From Chloroflexota bacterium (GTDB lineage Bacteria > Chloroflexota > Anaerolineae > J036 > Brachytrichaceae): DNA of 36,587 nucleotides. The notes beneath the pieces were generated by a model. It worked only from the letters and a program-made list of their open reading frames with translations. It was not told the origin of the DNA and ran no database searches. Where the stretch lies: assembly GCA_017743375.1 (NCBI GenBank), contig JAGHYX010000006.1, positions 1-36,587 of the forward strand, given 5' to 3'. Positions 25,437 through 35,215 of this stretch are shown piece after piece (the first letter of the stretch is position 1; every line of letters begins with the position of its first letter). The position numbers and the translations under genes were made by a program.

Positions 25437-26369
25437 TCAGCGCAGCGCATAGCGCCCATCATCCAGCTCCTCGACCAGGCCGCGCGCCTGCAGGTCTTGC
25501 AGGTGGGCGCGCACTGTGCTCAGCGCGCGGAACTCGCGCTGGCGGCCTAGCCGCGCACAGGTCTGCGTCCAGATCGCCTCGAGCGTCACCGCCGGCTGGC
25601 TGGCCAAGACGCGGATGACCGTGGCCTCCACCTCGGCGAGGTAGCGCTCCGCGTCTGCGATCAACTGGCGCGTCCTGGACGGGGACATTGGCGGGAAGTG
25701 GGCGAAGAGCACCCGCCGCACCTCGCCGGCGTCGATCAAGCGCTTGAGCTTGGCCAGGCTTTGGCGATAGCCCGCCACGGAGAGGTGGCCGTGGAGGATC
25801 GGCCAGTCCAGGCCGGTGATCGCGTCGCCCAGGATCAATACCCCGGACGCGCGGTCCAGCCAGCCGAACTCGGCCAGCATGTGACCGGGCAGGCTGATCG
25901 CCTCCAACACAGCGCCGCCCAGGTCGAAGGTCACGCCTTCCTCTAAGTAAATATCCACCGGCCGCGGCGCGTCGAGGACGGAGAGCACCTCGTCGCGCAG
26001 GGCAGGCGTATCGGGGATGAGATCCGGCACAGGGCGGGCGAACTCCTGATAGTGGCGCTCGAAGTCGGTGTGCCAGGCGGCGTAGGCAGCCGGCGCGGCG
26101 ATCAGGCAGCCGGTGGCGTCCTGCATCTGCGCGTTGCAGCCGATGTGGTCGTGGTGAGCGTGCGTGTGCAAGATGAAGCGCACCTTCTCCGGCGCGACGT
26201 TGGCCGCCTTGAGCGCGATCATGAGCTGCGGGAACATCGCCTTTACCCCGCTGTCGATCCAGGCTGCGCAGCGCTCGCCGCGCACCAAGTGGACGTGCAG
26301 CGGGATGAGCGGGGTGAGCATGAACGAAGCGCGGTAGATGGTGCGGGTGAGTTGGACGACTTCGGACAT
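25437..26369 (-). CDS. MBL-fold metallo-hydrolase with C-terminal winged-helix-like domain (310 aa)
   Basis: Metallo-beta-lactamase fold. The metal motif HTHAHHDH is at residues 68-75, the third ligand block LPGH at 160-163, and the Asp ligand in ILGDAITG near 182. A C-terminal part from about 220 (YLAEVEATVIRVLASQPAV to ARGLVEELDDGRYAL) looks like the winged-helix extension of LACTB2-type hydrolases. The substrate is unknown (thioester, RNA or similar). It is a single gene, separated by about 130 bp of non-coding sequence from the CAP-domain gene upstream. Confidence 0.85.
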   Translation of the reverse strand: MSEVVQLTRTIYRASFMLTPLIPLHVHLVRGERCAAWIDSGVKAMFPQLMIALKAANVAPEKVRFILHTHAHHDHIGCNAQMQDATGCLIAAPAAYAAWHTDFERHYQEFARPVPDLIPDTPALRDEVLSVLDAPRPVDIYLEEGVTFDLGGAVLEAISLPGHMLAEFGWLDRASGVLILGDAITGLDWPILHGHLSVAGYRQSLAKLKRLIDAGEVRRVLFAHFPPMSPSRTRQLIADAERYLAEVEATVIRVLASQPAVTLEAIWTQTCARLGRQREFRALSTVRAHLQDLQARGLVEELDDGRYALR

Positions 26370-26500
26370 AGGTCAGGGGGGATTTTATCCACCATCAGCG
26401 CGCGTGCCATCGGGCGCGCACGGCGAGGGGCGACGGGACGGGCGCGGCAGTCCAACACGCCTTCTGTCGGTGGCGTGCGCTGTTTGCTTCTCCGCGCCGG

Positions 26501-27643
26501 CTATCCCGCCCGGCGGCGCCGGCGCAACAGCACATAGAGCGCGGCTGCGCCGAGTTGAAGCGCCAAATAGCCCAGCACTGCGCCGGTGACCAAGGGGGCA
26601 TCGTCCGCGGAGATGCCGGGCCGGCGCGCTCTCCGCGTGGGCGTTGGCGTGGGCGCGGCGGTGGCGTTCGCCGCGGTCGGCGTCGGCGTCGGGCGCAGGG
26701 TGACGACCACGGCCGTGGCCGGCCATGCGTCCATGCTCGGCGGGGGCGGAGTCGGCGTCGCGGTGGCGGCCGGCGGTGGCAGACCCTCCATCGCTGCGCT
26801 TGTGTCGCTCTCTGGGTCGGCCTCTGGGGTGGGCAGCAGGCTGCCCTCTGGCGCAAGCGGGCGCACGGCGTCCGTCGCCGTGGGGTCGTATTCGATGCTA
26901 TCCGCGGCGAGCGTGGTGCGGCCGGCACCGTCGCGCATCTCCACGTAGATGGTGTGCTTGCCGGCCCGAGCCGGCAGCGTGTACGGGATCAGGCGCTCCC
27001 AGGGCTGCCAACCGGCGCCGGCGAAGTCGGGGCGATCGCTCACGCGCACCTCGACGATGCGCCCGACCGCGTTTTGCTCGCCTTCCGGCACGGCCTCTTC
27101 CTGGGTGAGCAGCACGGCCACTTGTCGGTCGTTTGTGACCGGGGCGCCTTCGTTGATAAAGACGGGCAACAGGTTAGGCTGGGCGCCGAAGGTCAGCGTC
27201 CAATAGGTGCGCGACTCATCTTTGGCGATGCCTATTCCCACCTCGCGCAGCCGGGTGCTGAGCAGGATGCGACGTTGTTCGGCGTTGCCCAACAGGAACG
27301 CCAGCACCTGATCGAAGTTGCCCTGGCCGGCATAGACGCTCTCCGCCCACACCCGCAGCCCCGGCCAGGCGGCATAGCCGGCGTTGGCGATGCGCTCGGC
27401 GGGGGAAGCGCCATCGGAGCCGGTCGTGTCCACGAAGCCGGCGCTCGCCATGTCTTCGCTGTGCGCCTGGGCGGCCTTCTCCAGCAGCGCATTCCACGCC
27501 AGCGGCGGCACGCCGTTGCTGCGCCGCACCTCGTTCAGGCGGGCCAGCGCCTCTTGCTTGCCCTGATCTATCTCCGCGGCGTGGGCGGGCGCGAGGGCGA
27601 GCGTCAGCGCGCACGCCGCGACCGCGATGACGAACGCGCGCAT
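26501..27643 (-). CDS. Secreted CAP/SCP-domain protein with C-terminal membrane anchor (380 aa)
   Basis: A signal peptide (about residues 1-22, ending AHA) is followed by a CAP domain: LARLNEVRRSNGVPPLAWNA, LEKAAQAHSEDMASAGFVDT and GIAKDESRTYWTLTFG. The usual second-half His is not clear. A beta-rich stretch follows, then a Pro/Thr-rich linker (TPTPPPPS, PTPTPTRRARR) and a C-terminal helix (LGYLALQLGAAALYVLL) with an Arg-rich tail. This suggests an anchored surface protein. The ATG lies one base after the xdhC stop (TGAcATG), so it is translationally coupled. The function of bacterial CAP proteins is largely unknown. Confidence 0.85.
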   Translation of the reverse strand: MRAFVIAVAACALTLALAPAHAAEIDQGKQEALARLNEVRRSNGVPPLAWNALLEKAAQAHSEDMASAGFVDTTGSDGASPAERIANAGYAAWPGLRVWAESVYAGQGNFDQVLAFLLGNAEQRRILLSTRLREVGIGIAKDESRTYWTLTFGAQPNLLPVFINEGAPVTNDRQVAVLLTQEEAVPEGEQNAVGRIVEVRVSDRPDFAGAGWQPWERLIPYTLPARAGKHTIYVEMRDGAGRTTLAADSIEYDPTATDAVRPLAPEGSLLPTPEADPESDTSAAMEGLPPPAATATPTPPPPSMDAWPATAVVVTLRPTPTPTAANATAAPTPTPTRRARRPGISADDAPLVTGAVLGYLALQLGAAALYVLLRRRRRAG

Positions 27644-27644
27644 G

Positions 27645-28421
27645 TCAACGCCCCGCGCGCCACACCTGAATGATCTGGGCCATGATGCTGACGGCGATCT
27701 CCTCGGGCGTCTCGGCGTGAATTTCGATCCCGATCGGCGCATGCACGCGCTGCAGATCGGATTCGCTGATGCCCTGCGCGCGCAGGGCGTCAGCAGCCAC
27801 CGCCCAGCGCCGCGCGCTGCCGATGACGCCGATGTAGCGCACGGGCGAGCGGAGCAGGTGGGGCAGGGCGGCGACGTCGATCGGATAGCCGCGCGTCACC
27901 ATCGCCACGAAGGTGTGCGCGGTCAACGGCAGGTGGTCGAGCTGCTCGGCCAGCGGGCCGGGCAAATACAGGTCGGCGCCGGGGCATTGCTCAGGCGTGC
28001 ACAGCTCGGCGCGGTCGTCGTTCAGCGCCACGCGAAAGCCGCACCACTTGGCCAGGTGCACCAGCGCGCGCCCGACGTGTCCCGCGCCGACGACGAGCAG
28101 GGTGGGGGCCGGCAGCAGCGGTTCGATGAAGACCTCGACCGTGCCGCCGCAGACGCCGGGATCGCCGCGCTGGAGGTCGGCCAGGTGATACGTCGCTGTG
28201 CGCGGTTGTCCATCGGCGATGGCCTGCCGGGCGAGCTGCAGGGCGCGGCTCTCCATCTCGCCGCCGCCGATGGTGCCCTCCAGGAGGGTGCCCTGGGTGT
28301 CCACCAGCATCTTCGCGCCGGCGTGGCGCGGCACGCTGCCGCTGGTGCGGACGACCGTCACCAGCGCGCACGGCTCGCCGCGTTTGACGTATTCCGATGC
28401 TCGCTCGAATATCCTGATCAT
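27645..28421 (-). CDS. XdhC/CoxI-family protein (258 aa)
   Basis: The family helps insert the sulfurated molybdenum cofactor into xanthine/CO dehydrogenase-type enzymes. The N-terminal XdhC/CoxI part has CALVTVVRTSGSVPRHAGAK, the GTIGGGEMESRAL block and GVCGGTVEVFIEPL. The C-terminal Rossmann part has LLVVGAGHVGRALVHLA and IGVIGSARRW. No molybdo-hydroxylase gene is in the window, so the client is elsewhere or unknown. The start at MIRIFERA is favoured by AGGAG just upstream, which overlaps the ccmB stop region. Confidence 0.86.
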   Translation of the reverse strand: MIRIFERASEYVKRGEPCALVTVVRTSGSVPRHAGAKMLVDTQGTLLEGTIGGGEMESRALQLARQAIADGQPRTATYHLADLQRGDPGVCGGTVEVFIEPLLPAPTLLVVGAGHVGRALVHLAKWCGFRVALNDDRAELCTPEQCPGADLYLPGPLAEQLDHLPLTAHTFVAMVTRGYPIDVAALPHLLRSPVRYIGVIGSARRWAVAADALRAQGISESDLQRVHAPIGIEIHAETPEEIAVSIMAQIIQVWRAGR

Positions 28422-28428
28422 GCTTCTC

Positions 28429-29106
28429 CTAGCTTTCCACGAGATACTCAAACAGCAGCGTCCCCGCGGTCCAGAATATCACGATAAAGGCCGCCTGCAT
28501 GCCGATCCACGGGGCGAACTCGGCCAGCGGCAGGCGATCCAGAAAGCCGGCGGTGGCGATCACCGACGCCACGAGCAGCGGCAGCGCGACCGGGAAGAGC
28601 AGGATGGGCAGGAAGACCTCGCGGGCGCGGGTGCTGGCGGCCATCGTCGCGATCAGCGTGCCGGCGCCGGCATAGCCGATCACGCCGAAGGCCAACACCA
28701 CCCACACGCCGGGCTGCATCAGCGCCTCGTCGAACAGGATCGCCATCAGCGGCAGGATCAACATCGCCACGAGCGAGGTGAAGATGACGTTGGTGAGTGC
28801 CTTGCCGGCGAAGATCACGCTCCGGTCGCAGGGCGCGAGCAGCAGGCCATCAATGCACTGGTTGAGCTGCTCCGCCGAGATCGAGCGCGACAGCCCCAGC
28901 GTGCCGGCGAAGATCAGCGTGACCCAGAGCACGCCCGGCGTGAGCGGGCGAAAGGTGTCCACGCGCAGGCGCAGGGCGAAGTTGAACATGACGATGGCCA
29001 TCACGGCGAAGACCAACATGGCCGTGATCGCTTCGCGCGTGCGCAGCTCCAGGATGATGTCCTTGCGGACGATAGCCGCGATCTGATCAATGGCGAGGCG
29101 CATCAT
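28429..29106 (-). CDS. ccmB: Heme exporter subunit CcmB (225 aa)
   Basis: Membrane subunit of the CcmABCD heme-handling transporter for c-type cytochrome maturation. It has about six hydrophobic segments and the family sequence FNFALRLRVDTFRPLTPGVLW. The next block is GTLGLSRSISAEQLNQCIDGLLLAPCDRSVIFAGKAL, and FPVALPLLVAS comes later. The length is typical (220-225). It overlaps ccmA by 20 bases; a second ATG at 29103 is also possible. ccmC and the rest of the system are not in the window. Confidence 0.92.
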   Translation of the reverse strand: MMRLAIDQIAAIVRKDIILELRTREAITAMLVFAVMAIVMFNFALRLRVDTFRPLTPGVLWVTLIFAGTLGLSRSISAEQLNQCIDGLLLAPCDRSVIFAGKALTNVIFTSLVAMLILPLMAILFDEALMQPGVWVVLAFGVIGYAGAGTLIATMAASTRAREVFLPILLFPVALPLLVASVIATAGFLDRLPLAEFAPWIGMQAAFIVIFWTAGTLLFEYLVES

Positions 29107-29812
29107 GAGAAGAGACGTCGCGCATGCGCGCGGCCAGCCGGTCGGGGGTGAGGTCGTCGCGAAGCTCTTCGCTCACCTGGCCACCTTTCAAGATCACGGC
29201 GCGCGTCACGCCATCCAGGCTGCGCCCGAGTTCGTGGGTGGCCATGATGACGGCGCGCCCCTGGCCCACCAGCTCGCGCAACAGCCCAGAAAGGTGCGCT
29301 GCCGAGGTCTGGTCGAGGCCGGTGAAAGGCTCGTCGAGCAAGAGGAGCGGCGGATTGTGCAGCAGGGCGCGGGCGATCGTCAGGCGCTGGAGCATGCCGC
29401 GCGAGAAGGTGCGCGCCGGGTCGCCCCGGCGCAGCCACAGGTTCATGCGCCGCAGCGCGTCCTCAACCCGCCTCTCCAGCTCGGCGTGCTGAATGCCATA
29501 CAACCGGCCATAGAACATCAGGTTCTCCTGGGCGCTGAGGTCGGCATACGCGAGCGAGGCATGGGCGACCAGCCCAATGTGGGCGCGGGCCCGGTCGGGG
29601 TGGGCCAGCGCGTTGCTCCCGCAGATGGTGAGCGTGCCGCTGTCGGGCCGCATGAGCGTGGCCAGGATGCGCAGCAGGGTGGTCTTGCCGGCGCCGTTAG
29701 GGCCGAGCAGGGCGATGAACTCGCCGCCTTGGGCTTGAAGCGACACGCCGCGCAGCACCGGGCGCAGGCCGTATAGCTTGCCGATCTGGTGAGCCGAGAG
29801 CAAGAGAGACAT
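29087..29812 (-). CDS. ccmA: Heme-exporter ATP-binding protein CcmA-like (241 aa)
   Basis: ABC ATPase partner of CcmB. Walker A is LLGPNGAGKTTLLRILATL, the signature is RTFSRGMLQRLTIARALL, and Walker B is LLLLDEPFTGLDQTSA. The switch His is in MATHELGRS. The signature loop FSRGM differs from the consensus LSGGQ, as in many CcmA-like ATPases. It is the first gene of the ccmA-ccmB-xdhC-CAP run; no clear promoter was seen upstream, and 29813-29947 holds nothing recognisable. Confidence 0.9.
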   Translation of the reverse strand: MSLLLSAHQIGKLYGLRPVLRGVSLQAQGGEFIALLGPNGAGKTTLLRILATLMRPDSGTLTICGSNALAHPDRARAHIGLVAHASLAYADLSAQENLMFYGRLYGIQHAELERRVEDALRRMNLWLRRGDPARTFSRGMLQRLTIARALLHNPPLLLLDEPFTGLDQTSAAHLSGLLRELVGQGRAVIMATHELGRSLDGVTRAVILKGGQVSEELRDDLTPDRLAARMRDVSSHDAPRH

Positions 29813-29947
29813 CCACGACTGCGAGGCCAGCGCGTCATCCCCACACGCCGCGCTGGCGCAACATCAGGCCTGCGTTCAGCGGGCGGCGATTGGGTGGAGG
29901 GTGATGACGGCGAGGCGGGCGATGCACTGGATGAGCGAGTTTGGGAG

Positions 29948-30020
29948 TGGTGACGACAGGACTCGAACCTGTGACCAAGGGCTTATGAGTCCCCTGCTCT
30001 ACCAACTGAGCTACGTCACC
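29948..30020 (-). tRNA. tRNA-Met (anticodon CAU), elongator type
   Basis: A 73-nt cloverleaf on the minus strand: acceptor GGTGACG / CGTCACC, discriminator A, D-arm GCTCAGTTGGTAGAGC, anticodon loop CTCATAA, and T-loop TTCGAGT. G1-C72 pairs, so it lacks the initiator mismatch. The closing pair of the anticodon stem is A31-G39. CCA is not encoded. A tRNA-Ile with lysidine-modified CAU cannot be fully excluded from sequence alone. Confidence 0.92.
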
Positions 30021-30061
30021 TCGTAGCTTAATTTTATCACTTCCCCGCGCGAGGGGCATTC

Positions 30062-30213
30062 GGGTGCATTCATAGATAGGAGCAGAACGCTCTGGGTGGG
30101 CGACGGCACTGCCGTCGCCCACCCCTCTTTAGATTTGCCTTCGCTGGCAGCATAGCCTGGTAGAAGATCGCCCCTATTTTGGTGAATGCACCTCCCTTAT
30201 TGGGAACGCACCC
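30062..30213. mobile_element. MITE-like element with palindromic core (about 152 bp)
   Basis: The left end is GGGTGCATTCATAGATAGGA. The right side contains two inverted copies of the end motif: one at about 30169-30195 reads GGTGCATTCACCAAAATAGG on the other strand, and the outermost, GGGTGCGTTCCC, ends at 30213. The perfect 27-nt palindrome sits at 30096-30122. No target duplication was found. It lies between tRNA-Met and the LarA-like gene. Confidence 0.6.
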
Positions 30214-30253
30214 GGCACAGGTAAAATGCGTATGCAGTTGAGGATGGTGTGCT

Positions 30254-31603
30254 GTGTCCGGAGAAAGTCAACGGATATACGTCAACTCCTACAGTCTGCC
30301 GGCTGATTGGCAGATCGATCAGGCAGATATTACGCCCCCTCCTCGCTCGCCGACGACGCTGGAAGCAGACGTAGAGCATAGTCTCTCGAATCCCATCGCC
30401 GCGCTCCCTCTTACGGAGCTATGCAGCGCCACCACCAACGTGACCATCGCATGCGATCGCGCGCCGAACGACCTGGTTCGTCAAACCATGCTGCGCGGGG
30501 TGCTGACTCAGCTTCGGCGCGCGGGGGTTGACCCTCATCGCATCACCGTATTGGTCACCTCGGCCATGCGCGACCCGACCATCCCCTGGCGCAGCGCCGA
30601 TCAAAGCGCAGCACAGATGAGCGGGTTTGACGGCGCGCAAGTGGTGCGGCACGACCCAAGCGACAGGCGCATCCTCGACGACTTGGGCAGCATCGAGGGC
30701 GTGCCGTTGGCAATACACTACTTAGCCGCCGAGGCCGACCTGTTGATCGCGCTGTTTGCCGCGCCGCTCGAGGCAGATCTTAGCCATGTGGGAGGATGCG
30801 CTGTGATCACGTATGGCTTGGCCGGCCAGGATACGCAGCGCGAGCTGCACACCACGCGCTTCTATGATGATCAGCTCGAGGCACACCCAACCGACCGCCC
30901 GCTGCGCCAATACGTGATCCAAGAGGGCGCCAAACGCGCTGGGTTGATGTTTGCTGTGGGCGCGCTTGTGGATGCCGGCGGGCGCGCGATCGCCGTCAGG
31001 GCCGGCGCGCCGATCGCCGTGGAGCACGCCTTGTCCCAGATCGCGCTCAGTGTCTATGGCTCTATGGTCGAGGCCCCTCGCTACGACGTGCTGCTGGTCC
31101 AGCCAGAGAGCGGTGTGACGCATGGGGGCACCCTCTTCGACGCCGGCTTAGCCGCGATTCGCCAGGGACTGCCTGACCGGTCTGTCCTCGCGCCGGGCGG
31201 GGTGTTGATCCTTCCGGTTTGCCATCAAGACGCTCACACCGAAGCAGCGCACACCTTCTACGAGACCCTGGAATGGGCCGACTCCCCGGACGTGCTCGTG
31301 CAGCGGCTGCGCGGGAGCAGCCTGCGGGATGGTGAGATCCAAGCCTATCTGATAGGACATTTGGCCCAGCGCTACCGGATCATCATCACTGGCCCACAAC
31401 AGCGCGAGCCGGCGTTCGGGGGGTACTTCCTCTACGCGCCCACCATGCGCGACACGGTCGAGCTGGCCGAGAACTTCGTCAGCAAGTATCCGCGCGCGCT
31501 CGTGGTGCGCCGCGGGCTCACAACCTTGCCGGTCTATCGCCAGGTGCGCTTCCCCTGCGATGCCCTGCGCGATGGGAACGCAACGCCCGGACGGTGGAAC
31601 TAG
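30254..31603 (+). CDS. LarA-like (DUF2088) protein lacking the catalytic His motifs (449 aa)
   Basis: Resembles the nickel-pincer lactate racemase family. The C-terminal half shows GTLFDAGLAAIRQGL, LAPGGVLILPVCHQDA and RYRIIITGP, and the N-terminal domain shows LTQLRRAGVDPHRITVLV. LarA-specific residues are missing: the GxHR segment is SAMRDP (103-108), the PH motif is APLE (170-173), and the GGAK Lys block reads HVGGCAV (178-184). It is therefore unlikely to be a lactate racemase; a related epimerase or a non-catalytic role is possible. The start is GTG. It converges with the kinase gene: both stop codons share the CTAG at 31600-31603. Confidence 0.75.
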   Translation: MSGESQRIYVNSYSLPADWQIDQADITPPPRSPTTLEADVEHSLSNPIAALPLTELCSATTNVTIACDRAPNDLVRQTMLRGVLTQLRRAGVDPHRITVLVTSAMRDPTIPWRSADQSAAQMSGFDGAQVVRHDPSDRRILDDLGSIEGVPLAIHYLAAEADLLIALFAAPLEADLSHVGGCAVITYGLAGQDTQRELHTTRFYDDQLEAHPTDRPLRQYVIQEGAKRAGLMFAVGALVDAGGRAIAVRAGAPIAVEHALSQIALSVYGSMVEAPRYDVLLVQPESGVTHGGTLFDAGLAAIRQGLPDRSVLAPGGVLILPVCHQDAHTEAAHTFYETLEWADSPDVLVQRLRGSSLRDGEIQAYLIGHLAQRYRIIITGPQQREPAFGGYFLYAPTMRDTVELAENFVSKYPRALVVRRGLTTLPVYRQVRFPCDALRDGNATPGRWN

Positions 31604-33600
31604 CGCACCGTGATCGTGTAGAGGATCACCAGGTCGTCTATCGCGGTGGCGCGGCCCGGTTGTACCACGGCCAGGCGCTCCGCGCCGGCATACATGCCGA
31701 TAACCAGCGGATAGCTGCCGGGCGGCAGTCCATCGGGAATGCGCAGCGCATAGGTGTCCTCGACGACGGTGCCGGCAACCCAGAGTGAGGTGGGGGCAGG
31801 CAGCCCGTTGTGCCTCGGCGCGCGATCGTCGCCCTGCGCGAGGACGGCAGCGCGATCCGGTGCGAACAGATACCACCCGACGTTGTAGTCGCGTTGCACC
31901 GGCTGGGTCGCGCGCCAGCGCACGCGAAACTGCACGGTTTGGCCAGGGGCGTACGTGGCTCGGGGCAAGGTGACCGATTCGAGGATGATCGGTCGCATGT
32001 CCACGTTCAGCACGATGCGGCCGCCCGTGCTCACCGTCAGCGTCAAGCGCTGGCCGGCGGCGAGCCGCGTGCCCGCCGGCGGCTGCGTGCGCAGGATCGT
32101 GGCCTCGGGCGAAAAGTCCAGCGCCTCGGTCACGACGATGTTCCACCCAAGCAGACCCAGGGACTGGATGAGCGCGTCGTCCAGCACCCTTCCCACCAGG
32201 TCGGCCGGCACCTCGCGGCCCTCGGCCGGCTTGCTCACCACGATGTCCACGACTGTGCCGGGCGCAACCAGCGCGCCGGCAGCCGGGCGTTGGGCGACCA
32301 CGTGCGTGTGTGGGATGGTGCCCTCCAGGTCGGCGCGCACTTCAACCACGCGAACGCTTAAGCCCAGCGCCGCGAGCTGCTCCTGCACCGCCTCCGGCGA
32401 TTTGCCGGCCAGGTCCGGCACCATGACCTGGACCTGAGGCGGCAAGGCCGGCGGCGCGGTGGGCGACGGCGCTGCCGGCACGGCCGCCGCCGGAGGCGTC
32501 TGATACGCCTGGTACACCAGGACATAGAGCGGCACCAAGCCGATCACGCACAAGAAGGCCACGGCCGCCAGCAACCACAGCAGCACGTCTGGGCTGTGGC
32601 TGTCCCGGCCCGCATCTAGGTCTATCGCCGGCTGCGGCCCTGGGGCGAAGGACGTCGCCGGCGGCGAGATGGGCATGGTGGCGAATGGTGAGTGCGCAGC
32701 CGGCAGGTTGACCAGCGTCTGCGCCTGCCCCTGTGATGCGTAGCGCGCGAGCGCCTGGCCGAGCTGGTTGGCATCCTGGTAGCGCTGCGCGGGCGCCTTG
32801 GCCAGCGCGCGCATCACGATGTGCGCCAGTTGGGCCGGCACGGCCGGGTTTACGCTTTGAATCGGCGGCGGCGCAGCAGTTAAATGCATCCGCGCCAGCT
32901 CTGCCGGGTCATCCGACTGGAAGGGCAAACGGCCCGTCAGCAGCTCAAACAACAACACGCCGATGCTATAGACATCGCTGGCCGGGGTTGGCACAGCGCC
33001 GGCTGCTTGCTCCGGCGAATAGTAGTGCGGCGACCCCCAAACAGTCTGGGGAGGCTGACCATCCCGTGGCTCACCGGCGTAGGCCCGCGCGATGCCGAAG
33101 TCGGTCACCTTGGCGCGCCCATCGGGGGCGATCAGGATATTCTGCGGTTTCAGATCACAATGCACCAGGCCGCGCTGATGGGCGTAGCCCACCCCTTCGC
33201 ACACTTGGCGCGCGATTGAGACCGCTTCCTGGACGGCAAAAGGCTGGCCGGCGGCCATGCGCGAGAGGATGAGCTGCTTGAGGTCCTGACCCTCGACTAA
33301 CTCCATCACGATGTAGTGCTGTTCGTGGCCAGACCACACATCGCGCCCTACGTCGTAGATGGTGACGATGTTGGGGTGATTCAGGTTTGCAGCGGTCTGC
33401 GCCTCCTGGCGAAAGCGCTGGGCGAATTGCGGATCGGCGGCGAACGTGTCGCGCAAAAGCTTCACCGCCACCGGACGGTTGAGCAGCGTGTCCTTCCCGC
33501 GGTAGACCACTGCCATGCCACCCTCGGCCAAGGCCGCGAGCAGGCGATAGCGATTGCCGAGCAACCTGACCGATGGATCACCGCCGACGGGCGCATTCAT
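31600..33600 (-). CDS. PASTA-domain serine/threonine protein kinase, PknB-like (666 aa)
   Basis: Transmembrane Hanks-type kinase. The kinase domain (about residues 16-290) has the Gly loop LAEGGMAVVY, Lys47 in VAVKLL, the catalytic loop HCDLKPQN (147-154), DFG at 167-169, and SPHYYSPEQ. The loop has Cys in place of the usual Arg before the catalytic Asp, so it is not an RD kinase. A membrane helix spans about 338-364. Two PASTA domains follow (about 392-457 and 462-526). A last beta-rich domain of about 140 residues lies outside. PASTA domains usually sense muropeptides or lipid II. It is a single gene, converging on the LarA-like gene. Confidence 0.93.
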   Translation of the reverse strand: MNAPVGGDPSVRLLGNRYRLLAALAEGGMAVVYRGKDTLLNRPVAVKLLRDTFAADPQFAQRFRQEAQTAANLNHPNIVTIYDVGRDVWSGHEQHYIVMELVEGQDLKQLILSRMAAGQPFAVQEAVSIARQVCEGVGYAHQRGLVHCDLKPQNILIAPDGRAKVTDFGIARAYAGEPRDGQPPQTVWGSPHYYSPEQAAGAVPTPASDVYSIGVLLFELLTGRLPFQSDDPAELARMHLTAAPPPIQSVNPAVPAQLAHIVMRALAKAPAQRYQDANQLGQALARYASQGQAQTLVNLPAAHSPFATMPISPPATSFAPGPQPAIDLDAGRDSHSPDVLLWLLAAVAFLCVIGLVPLYVLVYQAYQTPPAAAVPAAPSPTAPPALPPQVQVMVPDLAGKSPEAVQEQLAALGLSVRVVEVRADLEGTIPHTHVVAQRPAAGALVAPGTVVDIVVSKPAEGREVPADLVGRVLDDALIQSLGLLGWNIVVTEALDFSPEATILRTQPPAGTRLAAGQRLTLTVSTGGRIVLNVDMRPIILESVTLPRATYAPGQTVQFRVRWRATQPVQRDYNVGWYLFAPDRAAVLAQGDDRAPRHNGLPAPTSLWVAGTVVEDTYALRIPDGLPPGSYPLVIGMYAGAERLAVVQPGRATAIDDLVILYTITVR

Positions 33601-33711
33601 CCGGTGTCGCGGATTTTACTGACGCGGCGACGGGCGGTTTTGTTTCACCAACAGAGGGAAGCTGTTGTTCGCGGGCCGCGCGCTCACCCCGACTGCGATG
33701 GCCGGCCGGCC

Positions 33712-35205
<1,494 letters not shown>

Positions 35206-35215
35206 ACTTCCCTCC

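Noticed and set aside
26555-27673. A 372-codon plus-strand open frame opposite the CAP-domain gene
   Set aside because: Its translation is compositionally odd with no domain, while the minus strand has a signal peptide, CAP motifs and a membrane anchor.
29948-30020. Initiator tRNA-fMet
   Set aside because: The first acceptor pair is G-C, not the mismatch typical of bacterial initiators, and the body resembles elongator tRNA-Met.
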